Source of the DNA: Acanthacorydalis orientalis
Taxonomy: Eukaryota > Arthropoda > Insecta > Megaloptera > Corydalidae
Direction: 5' to 3'
Assembly (NCBI GenBank): GCA_034766995.1
Contig: CM068317.1
Location: 8,402,501 to 8,466,500 of the forward strand
DNA: 64,000 bases
Every line of letters begins with the position of its first letter. Position 1 is the first letter of the stretch. Below are positions 62,431 to 64,000 of the stretch, piece by piece. The notes under the pieces were generated by a model. That model ran no database searches, was not told the DNA's origin, and saw nothing but the letters and a program-made list of their open reading frames with translations. The position numbers were made by a program, and so were the translations under genes.

Positions 62431-62625
62431 TACAATCATTTGTTTTTATTTTTGTGTTTATTTCTTCATGTTACTACTATTTACTAAAATGTTGACAAGA
62501 AATTCCATATAGTATTAAAATATTATTATTCTGCTTAAATATTTTGGTGTATTTATAGGAAAAAATTATTTGATTTAAATACATTTATTAAATTAATTTA
62601 TATGAATAACTTAATGCTAATACAT

Positions 62626-62651
62626 AATATATATATATATATATATATATG
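62626..62651. repeat. (TA)n microsatellite
   Basis: Short TA run separating AT-rich DNA from the mid-GC island that follows. Confidence 0.92.
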
Positions 62652-62689
62652 AATTTGTGTGGTTGCCTGTGTTATTGAGTAGTAAAATC

Positions 62690-63560
62690 AAATGCGTTGA
62701 AGAGATGACGCATTTTCCTTCACATATTGAAGATAATAATGTTTATTCTATAGTCGTCAATTCGTTATGAACATCAATGTAGACACGAATGTGTGCTTTT
62801 GAAGCAAAAACGAAACACACACGCATCAAAGTGAAAATTTTGGTAATTTTCATCTAAGATTGTCACAATGAAATTAAATATAATCAATCTTTGCAAGAGC
62901 AACAGTACGCGGCATCACGAACGCGCTATTTCTAAACAGAAACAATCAACGTACCTCTCTTTAAACATCAAAATTAACAACGTACACAATGATGCTGCTG
63001 TTGCTGTATCCATCCCATGCACCTTCCACATAAAACGAGCTAATAATATCGAAAATTAAAATAATTCGAGCAGGCAAAATTACATTTCGCAAAATAATAA
63101 TCCAAAACTGAATTTATGCGGAATTGAATTAAAACTCAAAAACATGAAATTTAATAATAATCCACGGGCATAATCAAATTCTAAATGTACGGTAGTCTAT
63201 TAGGAACACATTCCACAATAGCCGGCGGCTGCGAGGAAAAGTCTCCAGTTAAACATTTACCTTCGTCCCCGTTTTACGGATTCTGGTGCAGTCGGTCGTT
63301 TGCTCTCGTGCGATATGTCCACTGTGACTCGCTTCTTGCAATTATCAGTATCGTTTTTAGAATCAACGTGCGATATCCTTTTAGCGAATGTATTCAAACA
63401 CAAGAACCGGCACGACGACGACGATGGTATTTGTTATGCTCTGTACTTATTGCTCTCTCAATATTATTATTACCTAATAATACGAACGTACAACGTTATA
63501 TAAATATACATTTTATTGTATAGTTTCTGTATGTACACACACACGGCAGTAAGCATATTT
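62690..63560. other. Large mid-GC island, possible exon/promoter region
   Basis: About 870 bp of much less AT-biased DNA. Several overlapping frames are open: + 63185-63523 (112 codons, MYGSLLGTHSTIAGG... with a hydrophobic C-terminal part), + 63300-63503, + 62868-63059, and a minus-strand frame at 63433-63261. Since all are open, the lack of stops partly reflects composition. I recognise none of the products. A (GAC)n-like CACGACGACGACGATGG patch lies at 63411-63427. Confidence 0.4.
63261..63433 (-). other. Candidate exon (weak) within the island
   Basis: On the minus strand 57 codons are open down to position 63261, where AAG|GTAAAT makes a good donor; the frame stops immediately after it. 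The predicted stretch is basic and hydrophilic, with FAKRISHVDSKND, CKKRVTVDISHESKRP and ESVKRGRR. The two ISH-x-x-S/D-K motifs may be a small internal repeat. The acceptor side is unclear (perhaps CGCTAAAAG near 63383). The opposite-strand 112-codon frame competes with it. Confidence 0.25.
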
Positions 63561-63563
63561 ATA

Positions 63564-63566
<3 letters not shown>

Positions 63567-63632
<66 letters not shown>

Positions 63633-63641
63633 GTATGTATT
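63567..63641. repeat. (TA)n-(TATG)n microsatellite, ~75 bp
   Basis: TA array with TATG interruptions near its right end. The remaining 63642-64000 is AT-rich and shows nothing. Confidence 0.95.
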
Positions 63642-64000
63642 AAGTCGTATTCATTTTATTAAAAAAATATTCGTGTTTCTTGAAAGACAATAAAAAACAA
63701 AGAAGTCAGTATTCAATTTTTAATGAAAAAGTACTACTCCTGAATAAACATAAATAGATTTAATTTTGAAAAACTACACAATTTAAATTAAATTATTTTA
63801 AAATATTTGTTATAAAAAATATTTGTCACAATTATTTTTAAAGAGATTGCTATGATTCTTATGTTTGTTCTTGTTAGTAGTGAATTAAGATTAATGATTA
63901 AATAGACTAATCGATTTTTTCAGTGTACATATTTGTTTTTTTATTAGATTATACTTTGAAATGATTATATTTGCTGTGACTAAATTATTATTAAAAGTTT

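Overview
The window is AT-rich, repeat-laden eukaryotic nuclear DNA, most likely from an insect. The evidence is the mix of transposons: several mariner/Tc1 subfamilies, a DUF4817-type Tc1/mariner-like transposase, hAT derivatives, a Tigger/pogo-like element and an RTE-type LINE. This mix, with dozens of (TA)n arrays and very low GC, would fit a hymenopteran (bee, ant or parasitoid wasp), but the sequence alone does not prove the order. No bacterial-style genes, rRNA, CRISPR or convincing tRNA were seen.

I recognise no intact host gene. The only protein homologies I can support belong to decayed transposable elements. In order they are: an RTE reverse transcriptase fragment (2.0-2.35 kb, -); a hAT derivative (7.24-7.62 kb); two mariner 5' ends flanking a small palindromic MITE (9.5-9.94 kb); a DUF4817 transposase pseudogene (11.6-12.67 kb, +); a 79-bp mariner MITE (20.4 kb); a truncated mariner (22.6-23.2 kb, -); a Tigger derivative (24.7-25.5 kb, -); a nearly full-length dead mariner (25.8-27.0 kb, -); a hAT derivative with a good 8-bp target duplication (31.4-31.8 kb); a mariner deletion derivative (41.5-42.1 kb, +); a long foldback (43.9-44.6 kb); mariner pseudogenes at 48.2-49.1 and 51.3-51.6 kb (-); a 75-bp mariner MITE (54.0 kb); a core-deleted mariner (56.1-57.0 kb, -); and two more mariner deletion derivatives (58.8-59.4 kb, -; 61.9-62.4 kb, +). 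Three dispersed families of unknown type also recur: a palindromic foldback (11.0, 35.5 and 46.3 kb), a ~420-bp repeat (5.5 and 60.8 kb), and a ~135-bp repeat that keeps its reading frame (38.1 and 39.5 kb).

Between the repeats lie islands of ordinary, less AT-rich sequence (about 3.0-3.6, 8.8-9.3, 10.0-10.5, 12.9-13.3, 16.9-17.2, 23.8-24.1, 33.4, 36.9-37.1, 47.0-47.3, 50.1-50.3, 53.2-53.7 and 62.7-63.5 kb). These are the best places to look for exons or regulatory DNA. Weak exon candidates, each an open frame between splice-like sites, lie at 10141-10236 (+), 30964-30993 (+), 33375-33465 (-) and 63261-63433 (-). A TATA-type core promoter candidate lies near 50.17 kb. A simple reading is a large intron or an intergenic region. 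The most informative story is the stepwise decay of one mariner family into two size classes of non-autonomous elements, each apparently amplified after its deletion.
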